Part shown: positions 34,261 to 43,283 of the stretch, one piece after another
Layout: every line of letters starts with the position of its first letter
How positions within the stretch are numbered: position 1 is the first letter of the stretch
Assembly: GCA_023414355.1 (NCBI GenBank)
Contig: JAEZOB010000022.1
Location: forward strand, 62,001 to 126,000
Direction of reading: 5' to 3'
DNA length: 64,000 nt
From: Bacillota bacterium
GTDB lineage: Bacteria > Bacillota > Clostridia > Lachnospirales > Lachnospiraceae
Notes under the pieces: generated by a model
What the model was told of the DNA's origin: nothing
What the model saw: the letters and a program-made list of their open reading frames with translations, nothing else
Databases searched by the model: none
Program-made: the position numbers and the translations under genes

Positions 34261-36552
34261 TTACTTAATGATCTGCGAAATCAGCTGATCCACGATACCC
34301 TTGTCGATTCCAAAGGATGAGAAGGAACGCAGGGAATGTAGCGGCATACCTTTCATCATCTCCATCATCATTGCAGGACCTGTTGGATCGCTTTCTGCAC
34401 CGTTGCCCTCCGGGAAGAAAGCACTCACCATCTGATTAACCACTGCCTGCGGATCGTCAGAGTATGCAAGAACATCACCCAGGGTGGTGCGGTCATCCAT
34501 AAGGAACGGACGATCTACGGTGCTTGCTAATAGGATGCTATCACTCAGAATGATATCACGAGAGGATTTACCAATCAGTATCTCGAATTCACCGCTTTCA
34601 GCATACCAATCCTCCAACTCCTCGTCATAGAAGGCAAAATCACGCTTGCTCAAGGTAAATTCTACAAGCTTCTCTTCTCCGGGTGCAAGACCAACCTTCT
34701 CGAACCCCTTCAGCTCTTTGACAGGGCGTAATACACTGGATTCCTTATCACGAACATAAAGCTGAACGATCTCTTTACCGAAACGGGATCCTGTATTCTT
34801 TACTTTTACAAAGACCTCCAGTTTATCTGTATCCTTCATCAAAAGCTTATCGTCTTTACGTACATTGGGAACACCTGCAACCTTGAGCTTTAGATTGCTG
34901 TACTCGAAGGAGGTATAGCTGAGGCCAAAGCCGAAGGGGAATAAGACCTCCATATCCTTACTGTCATAGTAGCGATAACCGATCAATACACCTTCATGGT
35001 ATTCCACGGAGCGGTTCGTTCCCGGGAAATTCAAATAAGAGGGATTATCCTGAAGTCTTAAGGGGAAGGATTCGGTAAGCTTACCACTCGGATTAACATC
35101 TCCGTAAAGCAGGTCAATCGTAGCATCTCCGACAGCCTGACCACTCAAATATACTTCAAGAATAGCACGAACCTTATTCACCCAGGGCATTGCAACCGGA
35201 GAACCGTTATGCAGTACAATGACTGTATTAGGCTGTATTTTTACGATTTCGTCAATCAGCTGATTCTGGCAGTCGGGAAGATTTAAATGAGTTCGATCAT
35301 AACCCTCGCTTTCATAAGCATCCGGAAGTCCTGCAAAAATTACTGCAATCTGTGCTTCAGCTGCAAGCTTTTTCGCCTTTTCAAGTTCAGAAGCCTCCAA
35401 AGTATCCTGTTCCAGATCATAGCCCTTTGCATAAGTCACATTACAGCCTCTTGCGCTAGAGAGAGCATCGGATACCTTAAAGCAATTGATATGACTGGAG
35501 CCGCCTCCCTGGAAACGTGGTTTCTCGGCAAATTCACCGATAAAGGCAACCTTGTCCGTCTTTTTTAAGGGAATGAGCTGGTTATCATTCTTTAACAGAA
35601 CGGCACTTTCACCTGCAATTTTTCTGGCAATTTCGTGATGTGCTTCTTTATCATAGGTCATACTTGGCTTTTTACCATCATAATATTTCTGTACAAGTTC
35701 AAGAACCCTTGTAACTGCAGTATCCAGTTCCTCCATTGAAAGCTGTCCAGCTTTTACAGCTTCGACGATGGCTTGATCTGTCGAACCGTCGGAGGCGGGC
35801 ATCTCAAGGTCGAGACCGGCACGTAAGGATCTTACTCTGTCATTCATTGCACCCCAATCGGTCATGACAAGGCCCTTAAATCCCCATTCTTCTCTAAGTA
35901 CCTGATTCAGTAGCCAATCATTCTCGCAGGAATAGACACCGTTAATACAGTTGTAGGAACACATGATGGTCCAGGGCTGTGCCTTCTTCACAATTTTTTC
36001 AAAAGCAGTAAGATAGATTTCGCGAAGCGTGCGCTCATCCACCTCGGAGCTGATGCTCATTCTTCTGGTTTCCTGATTGTTCGCAGCAAAATGCTTTACG
36101 CTTGTACCGACATTTTTACTTTGTACACCATTGACATAATAGGCGGCTAATTCACCTGCCACATAAGGATCCTCTGAGAAGTATTCGAAGTTTCTTCCGC
36201 AGAGGGGAGAGCGCTTCATATTAACGGCGGGACCGAGAATTGTAGATATTTCCTCTGATTGACATTCCTCACCTAAAGTAGCTCCGAGTGTATATGCAAG
36301 CTCCCGGTCGAAGGAACAGGAGAGTGCACTGGCAGCCGGAAAACATACAGCCTTCACGCTGCCCAGCAGACCGACATGATCCCCTGAGTTATCTTGTTTA
36401 CGCAATCCGTGAGGTCCGTCGCTTACCATAACATCAGGGAGACCTAAGCGTTCTACGGTCTTTGTATGCCAAAAATCTGCACCGGAACACAATCCGGCTT
36501 TTTCCTCGAGGGTCATTTCAGATAAGAGTTTGTTAATATCAATGGAACTCAT
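34261..36552 (-). CDS. GH3 beta-glucosidase
   Basis: 763 residues, no signal peptide. GH3 N-terminal barrel (about 5-300), alpha/beta sandwich (about 320-520), fibronectin-III-like domain (about 580-665) and an extra alpha-helical C-terminal tail of about 90 residues with a Met-rich stretch (PAMMMEMMKGMPLHS). Nucleophile Asp232 in LVMTDWGAMNDR; VSDGPHGLRKQ and GRNFEYFSEDPY are the BglB/thermostable beta-glucosidase signatures. It follows the Dpp-type importer on the same strand after a 147-nt gap with a hairpin, so it likely cuts the oligosaccharides that system imports. SD AAAGGAGG is 5 nt upstream of ATG 36552. Confidence 0.9.
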   Translation of the reverse strand: MSSIDINKLLSEMTLEEKAGLCSGADFWHTKTVERLGLPDVMVSDGPHGLRKQDNSGDHVGLLGSVKAVCFPAASALSCSFDRELAYTLGATLGEECQSEEISTILGPAVNMKRSPLCGRNFEYFSEDPYVAGELAAYYVNGVQSKNVGTSVKHFAANNQETRRMSISSEVDERTLREIYLTAFEKIVKKAQPWTIMCSYNCINGVYSCENDWLLNQVLREEWGFKGLVMTDWGAMNDRVRSLRAGLDLEMPASDGSTDQAIVEAVKAGQLSMEELDTAVTRVLELVQKYYDGKKPSMTYDKEAHHEIARKIAGESAVLLKNDNQLIPLKKTDKVAFIGEFAEKPRFQGGGSSHINCFKVSDALSSARGCNVTYAKGYDLEQDTLEASELEKAKKLAAEAQIAVIFAGLPDAYESEGYDRTHLNLPDCQNQLIDEIVKIQPNTVIVLHNGSPVAMPWVNKVRAILEVYLSGQAVGDATIDLLYGDVNPSGKLTESFPLRLQDNPSYLNFPGTNRSVEYHEGVLIGYRYYDSKDMEVLFPFGFGLSYTSFEYSNLKLKVAGVPNVRKDDKLLMKDTDKLEVFVKVKNTGSRFGKEIVQLYVRDKESSVLRPVKELKGFEKVGLAPGEEKLVEFTLSKRDFAFYDEELEDWYAESGEFEILIGKSSRDIILSDSILLASTVDRPFLMDDRTTLGDVLAYSDDPQAVVNQMVSAFFPEGNGAESDPTGPAMMMEMMKGMPLHSLRSFSSFGIDKGIVDQLISQIIK

Positions 36553-36639
36553 AAAATCCTCCTTTCAAATCGTAACTATCATGAAATATAGTATTTCATA
36601 CGCTAATCGCTTTCATGGAAAGACTCTATATAGTCTGAG

Positions 36640-36689
36640 GGAGTACGGATACACTGAAAGGCAGGAACCTTAGGGTGTAAACGTACTCC
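36640..36689 (-). promoter_or_regulatory. Hairpin between the importer and GH3 genes
   Basis: GGAGTACG (36640-36647) pairs with CGTACTCC (36682-36689), and TACAC with GTGTA inside. It may partly terminate the importer message or protect its 3' end. Confidence 0.55.
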
Positions 36690-36699
36690 TTCAATTATC

Positions 36700-37515
36700 T
36701 TAACCTACAGTAGTCAAATCCCATTCCTCATAGATCTTAGGAACGTCGCTGATCAGACGTTTTGTATAATCTGCCTTGGGGCTGAGGATAACATCATCAG
36801 CTGATCCGCGCTCTACAAATTTACCATGCTCCATAATATAGACGGAGTCTGAGATGTAATAAGCAAGACCGATATCATGAGTAATAAAGATGATGGTCAT
36901 TCCGATTTCATTTCTTAAGTTTAATAACATATCCAGGATGGTTGCGCGGGAACATGCATCAATCATGGAAGTAGGCTCATCCGCAAGTAAGATCTTCGGC
37001 TTAAGCAGGAAGATACGTGCAATCATGAGACGCTGCATCTGTCCGCCGGAAAGCTCGAAAGGATATTTGTTGGTAAGCTCAGCAAATTTCAAGTTAACGA
37101 AGCTGCAGGCTTCTGTCATCATCTCAATTTTCTTCTCCATAGGGAGATGTCTGCCGCCGCGCATATTGATACAGTCGAGCAGAACGGAGTCAATTTTATT
37201 AAATACGTTATAGGAAGAGAAGGGATCCTGAAATATTGCCTGAATTTCTTTCCAGTATTTCTTCTTTTTCTTTCTTGTACTGAGGTCAAGCGGCTGACCC
37301 TGAAAGAATATCTCGCCTTCACTTACGCTAATCAAACCGAGAAGCATCTTGCTGATGGTGGTCTTTCCGCTTCCGGATTCACCTACGATAGAGATAAGCT
37401 CACCCTCATGGAAGTCGAAATCGACATGATCAACTGCAACGGTCTTCTTATCACCAAAGCCGAATACCTTTGTGACGCCCTTCCCGCTTAAGCACATGGG
37501 TCTTGTATCACTCAT
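36700..37515 (-). CDS. Oligopeptide/oligosaccharide ABC importer ATPase (DppF/OppF type)
   Basis: About 271 residues, one nucleotide-binding domain: Walker A GESGSGKTT, signature LSGGQMQRLMIARI, Walker B ILLADEPTSMID, H-loop FITHD. It is the second ATPase of the five-gene importer. ATG 37515 lies 9 nt after AGGAGG and overlaps the end of the upstream ATPase by 8 nt; ATG 37521 is only 3 nt from the SD. It lacks the C-terminal Cys-rich oligo_HPY tail that its partner has. Substrate is discussed with the binding protein. Confidence 0.9.
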   Translation of the reverse strand: MSDTRPMCLSGKGVTKVFGFGDKKTVAVDHVDFDFHEGELISIVGESGSGKTTISKMLLGLISVSEGEIFFQGQPLDLSTRKKKKKYWKEIQAIFQDPFSSYNVFNKIDSVLLDCINMRGGRHLPMEKKIEMMTEACSFVNLKFAELTNKYPFELSGGQMQRLMIARIFLLKPKILLADEPTSMIDACSRATILDMLLNLRNEIGMTIIFITHDIGLAYYISDSVYIMEHGKFVERGSADDVILSPKADYTKRLISDVPKIYEEWDLTTVG

Positions 37516-38515
37516 TTGCATATTCCTCCTTCAGCTTTTCTACGTCAATAATACAACGATAGGTGCGTCCGTCTCCGCAGTCTCTGATACCAACTGCATT
37601 TACCTTACAATCGCTGGTCGCATATTTACATCTTTCTGCAAATCTACAGCCTGCAGGCGGTCTCTTTAAGTTTGGAGGTGTTCCGGGGATAGCAGCCAGC
37701 TTCACGTCGCGGGTACCTTCCTCCGGTACGATGATGGAGCCCATCAGACCCTTGGAATAAGGATGAATCGGATTAAATACCATCTCCTTCGCGGAGCCTT
37801 TTTCAACAATCTGTCCTGCATACATTACCATGATATCATCGGTAACATTATAAAGCAGCGGAAGCTCATGTGTGATGAAGATCATGGATTTAATATAGCC
37901 TTTATCCATCAGATTACGAAGCATCTTGATAACCATCTTCTGGCTGGTAACATCGAGCGCACTGGAAGGCTCATCTGCGATCAACACCTTAGGAGAAAGG
38001 ATAGTGGAGATAGCGATAACCGTACGCTGCTTCATACCACCGGAAAGCTCTACGGCATGCCTATCAAGCACAGATGCCGGTAAACCAAGTTCTTCAAAAC
38101 GCTTCTTTGCCAGATCGAGGATTTCCTTCTTGGGCATCTTGGGATCATGAACATGAATAACGTCTTCAATAAAACGAATAATCTTTTGTGTAGGATTTAG
38201 TGCATTCATGGCAGCCTGAGGAATATAAGCGACCTCAGTACCGAGAATGTTCTTTCTGATTGTGTCAGGGCTTAATTTGGAGATGTTTTGTCCGTCAATA
38301 ATGATGTCTCCACTTGTATAATGCAGCGGAGGGAAGTAGTAACCCATCAGACTTAAGGCAAGTGTTGACTTACCACAGCCTGATTCACCGGCGATACCAA
38401 GTGACTTGCCTTCTTCGATCGCTAAGGATACGTGGTCAACGGCATACACATCTTCTCCAAATCTTGTTACATATTTGGTGGTGAGGTTATTCACCTCAAG
38501 TATAGTTTTTCCCAT
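37508..38515 (-). CDS. Oligopeptide/oligosaccharide ABC importer ATPase (DppD/OppD type)
   Basis: 335 residues: Walker A GESGCGKSTLAL, signature LSGGMKQRTVIAI, Walker B VLIADEPSSALD, H-loop FITHEL, and the C-terminal oligo_HPY region (HPYSKGLMGS, IPGTPPNLKRPPAGCRFAERC) with four Cys residues near 291, 297, 304 and 315 that can hold an iron-sulfur cluster in this family. SD AGGAGG is about 6 nt before the start. Cotranscribed with both permeases and the binding protein. Confidence 0.92.
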   Translation of the reverse strand: MGKTILEVNNLTTKYVTRFGEDVYAVDHVSLAIEEGKSLGIAGESGCGKSTLALSLMGYYFPPLHYTSGDIIIDGQNISKLSPDTIRKNILGTEVAYIPQAAMNALNPTQKIIRFIEDVIHVHDPKMPKKEILDLAKKRFEELGLPASVLDRHAVELSGGMKQRTVIAISTILSPKVLIADEPSSALDVTSQKMVIKMLRNLMDKGYIKSMIFITHELPLLYNVTDDIMVMYAGQIVEKGSAKEMVFNPIHPYSKGLMGSIIVPEEGTRDVKLAAIPGTPPNLKRPPAGCRFAERCKYATSDCKVNAVGIRDCGDGRTYRCIIDVEKLKEEYANE

Positions 38516-38525
38516 AACCGACCTC

Positions 38526-39776
38526 CTAGTCTCTCAAAGTAGGGTTGAACACCTGATCGAGACCGGTATTCATTAAATTCAACGAGAAAGATATCAATGC
38601 AATCATCAGGATTACGGGGAAATATGCCCACCAGGAACCATTCAGATGTGCGGTATAAAGCATGGACCAGTTCATCATAAGACCAAGGGTAGGAACCTCA
38701 GTGGTCTTAGGTCCAAGACCAAGCATAGAAAGCTGTGCTTCAGCAAGGATTCCGGTTGATATCTGTAAAATCAGTGCCATAACAACATAGGAAGCAATAT
38801 AGGGAAGAATATCCGCCAGAATAATTCTTACCAGACTGTGACCGGAAAGCTTACTTAAGTTAACATGGTCACGGTTTCTTAAAGAAATAACCTGAGAACG
38901 TACAGATCTTGTTGTCCATACCCAGGAGGTACATCCGATAACGATAGCGACAGTTGTAGCACCGCGCTGTTCCTGACCTACGCTGTAGGAGATCAGGATT
39001 AATAAGACAAAGGATGGAATAACAGTAAAGATATTAGTGATAAACATGATGATATCATCTACGATACCACCGAGATAACCTCCAAATAATCCCAATGTTA
39101 ATCCGATTAAGGTAGCTACTACTCCGGCAATCAGACCGATCTTCAGAGAGACTTTTACTGCGGAAACTAATTCCTTCAGGGTATCTCGTCCGAAGTTATC
39201 TGTACCAAGCGGTAGTACCTTTACATTTGCTACGTCCTTTACATTCACATAATCAGTACTTGCGATGGACTTAACTTCCTCCAACTCGCCTGTTTCAGCG
39301 TTTGGATTAGCGATAATGACCTGATCCTTCGTCTGTAATGTAACCAGACCATCATTTAATCTCTTGTAATAATTACGTTGCGCTTTTGTCATGCCCTGCG
39401 GCCTTGCTGCGGGATCATACTTTTCGTTCCAAAGCTGTAAGAGAGCTTCGGTATTAGTCATATCGATATCTTCGGCTGCTACGCCTACTGCAGTCAAGTA
39501 TGTAACCATAGATACACGATCTTCCTTTTTAAGTCTTTCCTCAAGGCGTTTGTCGGCTGCATCAGAAAGCTTCAGTGTACTTGCTTCTGTATCAACCGCA
39601 TCATAGACTGATACATAGGTACCCGGTTTAAAGAAGGTACCGAGACCGATCATTTCAAGCGGATCACCCGGGCAGAACAGCGGGTATATAATTGTTGTCA
39701 GAAGTATAGCCATAATAATAGAGAAACCAATCACAAATTTGGGAGAGTGGAATACCTGACGTATTGTGTTTTTCAT
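38526..39776 (-). CDS. ABC importer permease (DppC type) with large external insert
   Basis: 416 residues against about 300 for DppC/OppC. TM1 lies at about 14-34; then a hydrophilic insert of roughly 130 residues (about 55-185), rich in charged residues, precedes the family motif LPLGTDNFGRD and the remaining five helices (about 205-400). The EAA loop (SKLSGHSLVRIILADILPY) that docks the ATPase is intact. The insert would lie outside the membrane beside the binding protein. SD GGGAGG upstream. Confidence 0.9.
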   Translation of the reverse strand: MKNTIRQVFHSPKFVIGFSIIMAILLTTIIYPLFCPGDPLEMIGLGTFFKPGTYVSVYDAVDTEASTLKLSDAADKRLEERLKKEDRVSMVTYLTAVGVAAEDIDMTNTEALLQLWNEKYDPAARPQGMTKAQRNYYKRLNDGLVTLQTKDQVIIANPNAETGELEEVKSIASTDYVNVKDVANVKVLPLGTDNFGRDTLKELVSAVKVSLKIGLIAGVVATLIGLTLGLFGGYLGGIVDDIIMFITNIFTVIPSFVLLILISYSVGQEQRGATTVAIVIGCTSWVWTTRSVRSQVISLRNRDHVNLSKLSGHSLVRIILADILPYIASYVVMALILQISTGILAEAQLSMLGLGPKTTEVPTLGLMMNWSMLYTAHLNGSWWAYFPVILMIALISFSLNLMNTGLDQVFNPTLRD

Positions 39777-39790
39777 TTTCTTTTCCTCCC

Positions 39791-40795
39791 TTAATCATAT
39801 TGTGCCGCTTTGACACGCGGATCAATAAAGCCATAAATAACATCGATCGCGAAGGTCGCAATCAATACCATAATCGTAATGATCAGTGTGGTTGCCGAAA
39901 GCAGCGGGTAATCAGCCATAGTAATTGCCTGGAGCATCGTAGTCCCAAGTCCGGGATAGCTGAAGATAATCTCAGCAACCAGAGCACCGCCGACCATGGT
40001 ACCTAAAGACATGGCAAGACCTGTGATCTGGGGAAGCATAGCGTTACGGAATACATATCCAACGATCTTTCTATCTTTAATACCGAGAAAACGGCTATAT
40101 TTTACGTAGTCAGCATTGAGTTCGTAGATTGCCATAGAACGCATACCGATTGCCTGGCCGCCTACTGAAATGATAACGATTGACCAGAACGGCAGCTGAT
40201 AATGAACGATAACTGACTTGACGAAGGTCCAGCTTAAGTTGGGGATTAAGTCAAAACCATAACCACCGGCTATAGGTGCAATCTTTAAGTTGATAGCAAA
40301 AACTACCAGGAGTATTACTGCCATACCGAAGGCAGGAATACTGCTGCAAAACAGGGTGATGGGCATAAGTACCTTGTCAAAGCCTTTGCGGATATAGGCA
40401 GCTAACGCACCAAGAATATTTCCAAGCAGCCAGCCAACGATAATTGCAGGCATCTGAAGAGCGAGAGTCCAACCAATCGCACTTGAGATGATATCCTTTA
40501 CCGGGCGGGGGTATTGGCTGAAGGAAAAGCCGAAGTCGCCTTTTATTGCATTACCAAAATATTTAACGAACTGTACATACATAGGTTGGTTAGTACCAAA
40601 CGCTTTAGCATAGCTTTCATAAATTTGTTTTACCGCTGATGCGTCGGATATTCCCTGTGCGGTTCTCGCGGTGATAGCTGCAACAGGATCTCCTGGCATC
40701 ATTCGTGGGAGTATGAAATTGAGCAGGACGGCAATGATAAACGTGATAAAGAACCACAATATCTTCTTGCCAAAATATTTGCGATAACCTTTCAT
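39791..40795 (-). CDS. ABC importer permease (DppB type)
   Basis: 334 residues with six membrane helices: TM1 at about 10-30, then the MPGDP motif typical of DppB/OppB, a periplasmic stretch, and five helices from about 110. The EAA loop (SRFLGIKDRKIVGYVFRNAMLPQ) is present. SD GGAGG 5 nt before the ATG. First permease after the binding-protein gene, separated from it by a hairpin. Confidence 0.92.
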   Translation of the reverse strand: MKGYRKYFGKKILWFFITFIIAVLLNFILPRMMPGDPVAAITARTAQGISDASAVKQIYESYAKAFGTNQPMYVQFVKYFGNAIKGDFGFSFSQYPRPVKDIISSAIGWTLALQMPAIIVGWLLGNILGALAAYIRKGFDKVLMPITLFCSSIPAFGMAVILLVVFAINLKIAPIAGGYGFDLIPNLSWTFVKSVIVHYQLPFWSIVIISVGGQAIGMRSMAIYELNADYVKYSRFLGIKDRKIVGYVFRNAMLPQITGLAMSLGTMVGGALVAEIIFSYPGLGTTMLQAITMADYPLLSATTLIITIMVLIATFAIDVIYGFIDPRVKAAQYD

Positions 40796-40818
40796 GGATG
40801 ACCTCCAATAATTTTAAA

Positions 40819-40854
40819 TCAGCCATGTTTCAAGGGCCCCCGAAACATGGCTGA
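40819..40854 (-). promoter_or_regulatory. Hairpin after the binding-protein gene
   Basis: Perfect 13-bp stem (40819-40831 with 40842-40854), 10-nt G/C-rich loop, no T-run. Typical of a 3'-end stabiliser that keeps the binding protein more abundant than the downstream permeases. Confidence 0.75.
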
Positions 40855-40886
40855 ATGTTAGTGTTCAGGTGTTACTTTTTATGATC

Positions 40887-42788
40887 TTACTGAACCAGAG
40901 TGATGTTATAGAGACCTGCAATACCATAACCATCGGTGAGCAACAACGGAGGGATGTTCTTTCCATCAGTTGCTTCAGGATAGCTGGTCCATACGGACTC
41001 GTTAACAGCGTGGAACTGGTTAGGTCTGTACATAAGTGAGAAGGAAGGAACATCTGTTAAATAAATCTTAACACAGTCAGTGTACATCTGCTTAAGCTTA
41101 GCAGCATCTGTCTCAGCAGGGATAGACTGGATCAGCTTGTCAGCATCAGCATTGCTGTAGTGACCCCAGTTACCGGACCAGTTACCTTCAATACCGTTGT
41201 ACTCAGAACTCATTAACTGACGGATACGATCCCAAGGCTGTGCAGGGTTTGCACTGTTGGTCCACATCATGAAGATGTCGTAATCGCTCTGCTCAGCAGC
41301 GGTAACAACTGTCTGATATACGGACCACTCAGGATAATTAGTTGTGATTTCGATACCGATGTTCTTACCAGCAGCAGCAACGATTTCCATAGCTGCCTGC
41401 CAATCAGACCAACCGTTAGGACAGCAGGAGTTGAACTTTAAGTTCTTGCCATCGATTTCACGGATGCCGTCGCCATCTGTATCAACAATTTTAGCATCAT
41501 CTAATAACTTGTTAGCACCAGCAATGTCATTGCCAGCCCACTGAAGATCCTTCACTGCATCGTGATCAAATGTAGCCTGCTCACCATCGGTAGGATTCAT
41601 ACAGGAACGAGGAATATCCTTGAAGGAAGGAGACTGACCTGTCATAGCGTTCTGATTAATTGCATCATAGTCAACTGCCATAGCAATTGCCTTACGTACT
41701 GCTACATTATCAAGACCGGGCTTTTTAAGGTTGAACCAAGCGGTAGGCATGTTAGCACATACGCCGTAAGGAGCCTGATCCATGTAAGTGGAGATCGGAA
41801 GACCATCCTTTAACCACAGATCCTGAATGTTAGGAATAAACTGCTGGTCAACATCAACTTCGCCAGCCTTGAAAGCTGTTTCGGTAGCTGCATTATCAGC
41901 ATAGATTGCATGACAGAGATACTTAGGTGCTGCTAACTTGCCCCACATGGAAGCATCCTGGCCCCAGTAATTCTTATCCTGGATGAATACAATCTTCTGA
42001 TCATCAGCATAATACTTGGTGTAAGGACCGGACCAAACAACATCATCAGCTGCATCATTCTTCATAGCATCTACATCGTTGTTGGCACGTGCTTCTAATG
42101 TCTGGATCCAAGCCTTCTGGATTACGTAGCACTGTCCAAGGTAGGTAGTGAGCTGATAAGGGTTAATGGTCTTGCCATTAGCATCTAATTTAGCCTTAAC
42201 AAGTACTGTGGAAGGATCAACTGCTTCTACAGTATCGATATAAGGTGCAAATCCAGTACCCTGTGCATTACCAAGCTTAACGTTGGTAGCGTAGGTATAA
42301 GCTACGTCATCAGCTGTAATCGGAGTACCATCGCTCCATTTAGCTGCGCTCTTAATCTTAACGGTGATTTCTGTACGAGCATCATTCCATACAGGATCGC
42401 CATCAGCGATTAAAGGTCTTAAGGAATTATCAAGCATGTTGTACATATAAAGTGTTTCGAACATAATAGTACGAGATCCGCCACCACTTTGAGTTACAGC
42501 CATACCGTTGTTGTTGTTGTCGGAAAGAGGATTCCAACCATTGATGGAACCCCACTGAATACCACCGTAGTACAGTGTTTCAGTTCTGGGTAACTGATTA
42601 GGATCAGCATCTGCTGTCTCCTCAGCAACAGGTGCTGCTGTAGGTGCTACTGTAGCTTCTGCCACAGGAGCAGCTGTAGGTGTTGCGGTAGGTTCTGCTT
42701 CTTTTTTCTTGCCGCAGCCGGTTAAAACGGTTGCGAGTACCATTACTAATACTAGTAAAATGGCCGTAAATCTTTTACCTCTTAACAT
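40887..42788 (-). CDS. Family 5 extracellular solute-binding lipoprotein
   Basis: 633 residues. Lipoprotein signal (about 1-24) with lipobox LTGC, then an Ala/Pro/Thr/Glu linker of repeated TAAPVAE-like units (about 30-62) and an SBP_bac_5 fold to the end. The family binds peptides, nickel or, in thermophiles and clostridia, oligosaccharides. Sugar binding is favoured here because the genes lie between a GH3 beta-glucosidase and an AraC-GH39 regulator and no peptidase is near (inference). The protein is somewhat longer than DppA/OppA, with a D-x-D-G-D-G calcium-like loop (VDTDGDGIREIDG) about residues 432-444. SD AAAGGAGGG upstream. Confidence 0.88.
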   Translation of the reverse strand: MLRGKRFTAILLVLVMVLATVLTGCGKKKEAEPTATPTAAPVAEATVAPTAAPVAEETADADPNQLPRTETLYYGGIQWGSINGWNPLSDNNNNGMAVTQSGGGSRTIMFETLYMYNMLDNSLRPLIADGDPVWNDARTEITVKIKSAAKWSDGTPITADDVAYTYATNVKLGNAQGTGFAPYIDTVEAVDPSTVLVKAKLDANGKTINPYQLTTYLGQCYVIQKAWIQTLEARANNDVDAMKNDAADDVVWSGPYTKYYADDQKIVFIQDKNYWGQDASMWGKLAAPKYLCHAIYADNAATETAFKAGEVDVDQQFIPNIQDLWLKDGLPISTYMDQAPYGVCANMPTAWFNLKKPGLDNVAVRKAIAMAVDYDAINQNAMTGQSPSFKDIPRSCMNPTDGEQATFDHDAVKDLQWAGNDIAGANKLLDDAKIVDTDGDGIREIDGKNLKFNSCCPNGWSDWQAAMEIVAAAGKNIGIEITTNYPEWSVYQTVVTAAEQSDYDIFMMWTNSANPAQPWDRIRQLMSSEYNGIEGNWSGNWGHYSNADADKLIQSIPAETDAAKLKQMYTDCVKIYLTDVPSFSLMYRPNQFHAVNESVWTSYPEATDGKNIPPLLLTDGYGIAGLYNITLVQ

Positions 42789-43283
42789 ATTTACCCTCCT
42801 TTAGATTAGGTTTGTGCCTTAACCTATTACCTTTTTTATATAAACATAGTAAACATTATGCCATGCATAAAAAGTTTGGTGGCACCCCCACCTTCTGCAA
42901 TGCTGTCAGACAAAGCATATTCACTATGTGTATATCGCATTTTAGATACCCAATATTATTTTTGTATAATGGTTTAAAAATGTTTCAAAAATGTTTTTAT
43001 CAATTTGTACTATGAACTCCCCTAAAAAATTCATTTTATTGTTACATTCTAACATCATAAATAAAAGTTTACCATGCTTTTCTATAGTTTTTGTGTTATA
43101 ATATACACATGATTTGGTTGTAGTTGAAAAGTGGTTACAGATAGATTCCGATGAGAATCAAAAAATATAGCACATTTTATTCACTTTTCGTAAAACATTT
43201 TAATTTTTTTTTAATTGCTACCAGAAAAAACCGTATATTGTTTAGAAAAAAAACAAATTTCCTGAGGGGAGTAGGAGGTTTTT
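42789..43283. other. 495-nt divergent promoter region of importer and AraC-GH39 gene
   Basis: AT-rich, no gene I can support on either strand. It holds a TATAAT at 43097-43102 on the + strand with no convincing -35 element, and poly-T/poly-A tracts near 43200. Binding sites for the AraC-GH39 protein are expected here but no clear direct repeat stands out by eye. Confidence 0.45.

Noticed and set aside
42812..43015. 67-codon frame in the importer/AraC-GH39 spacer
   Set aside because: No SD, composition typical of spacer DNA, and it starts inside the SD region of the binding-protein gene on the other strand.
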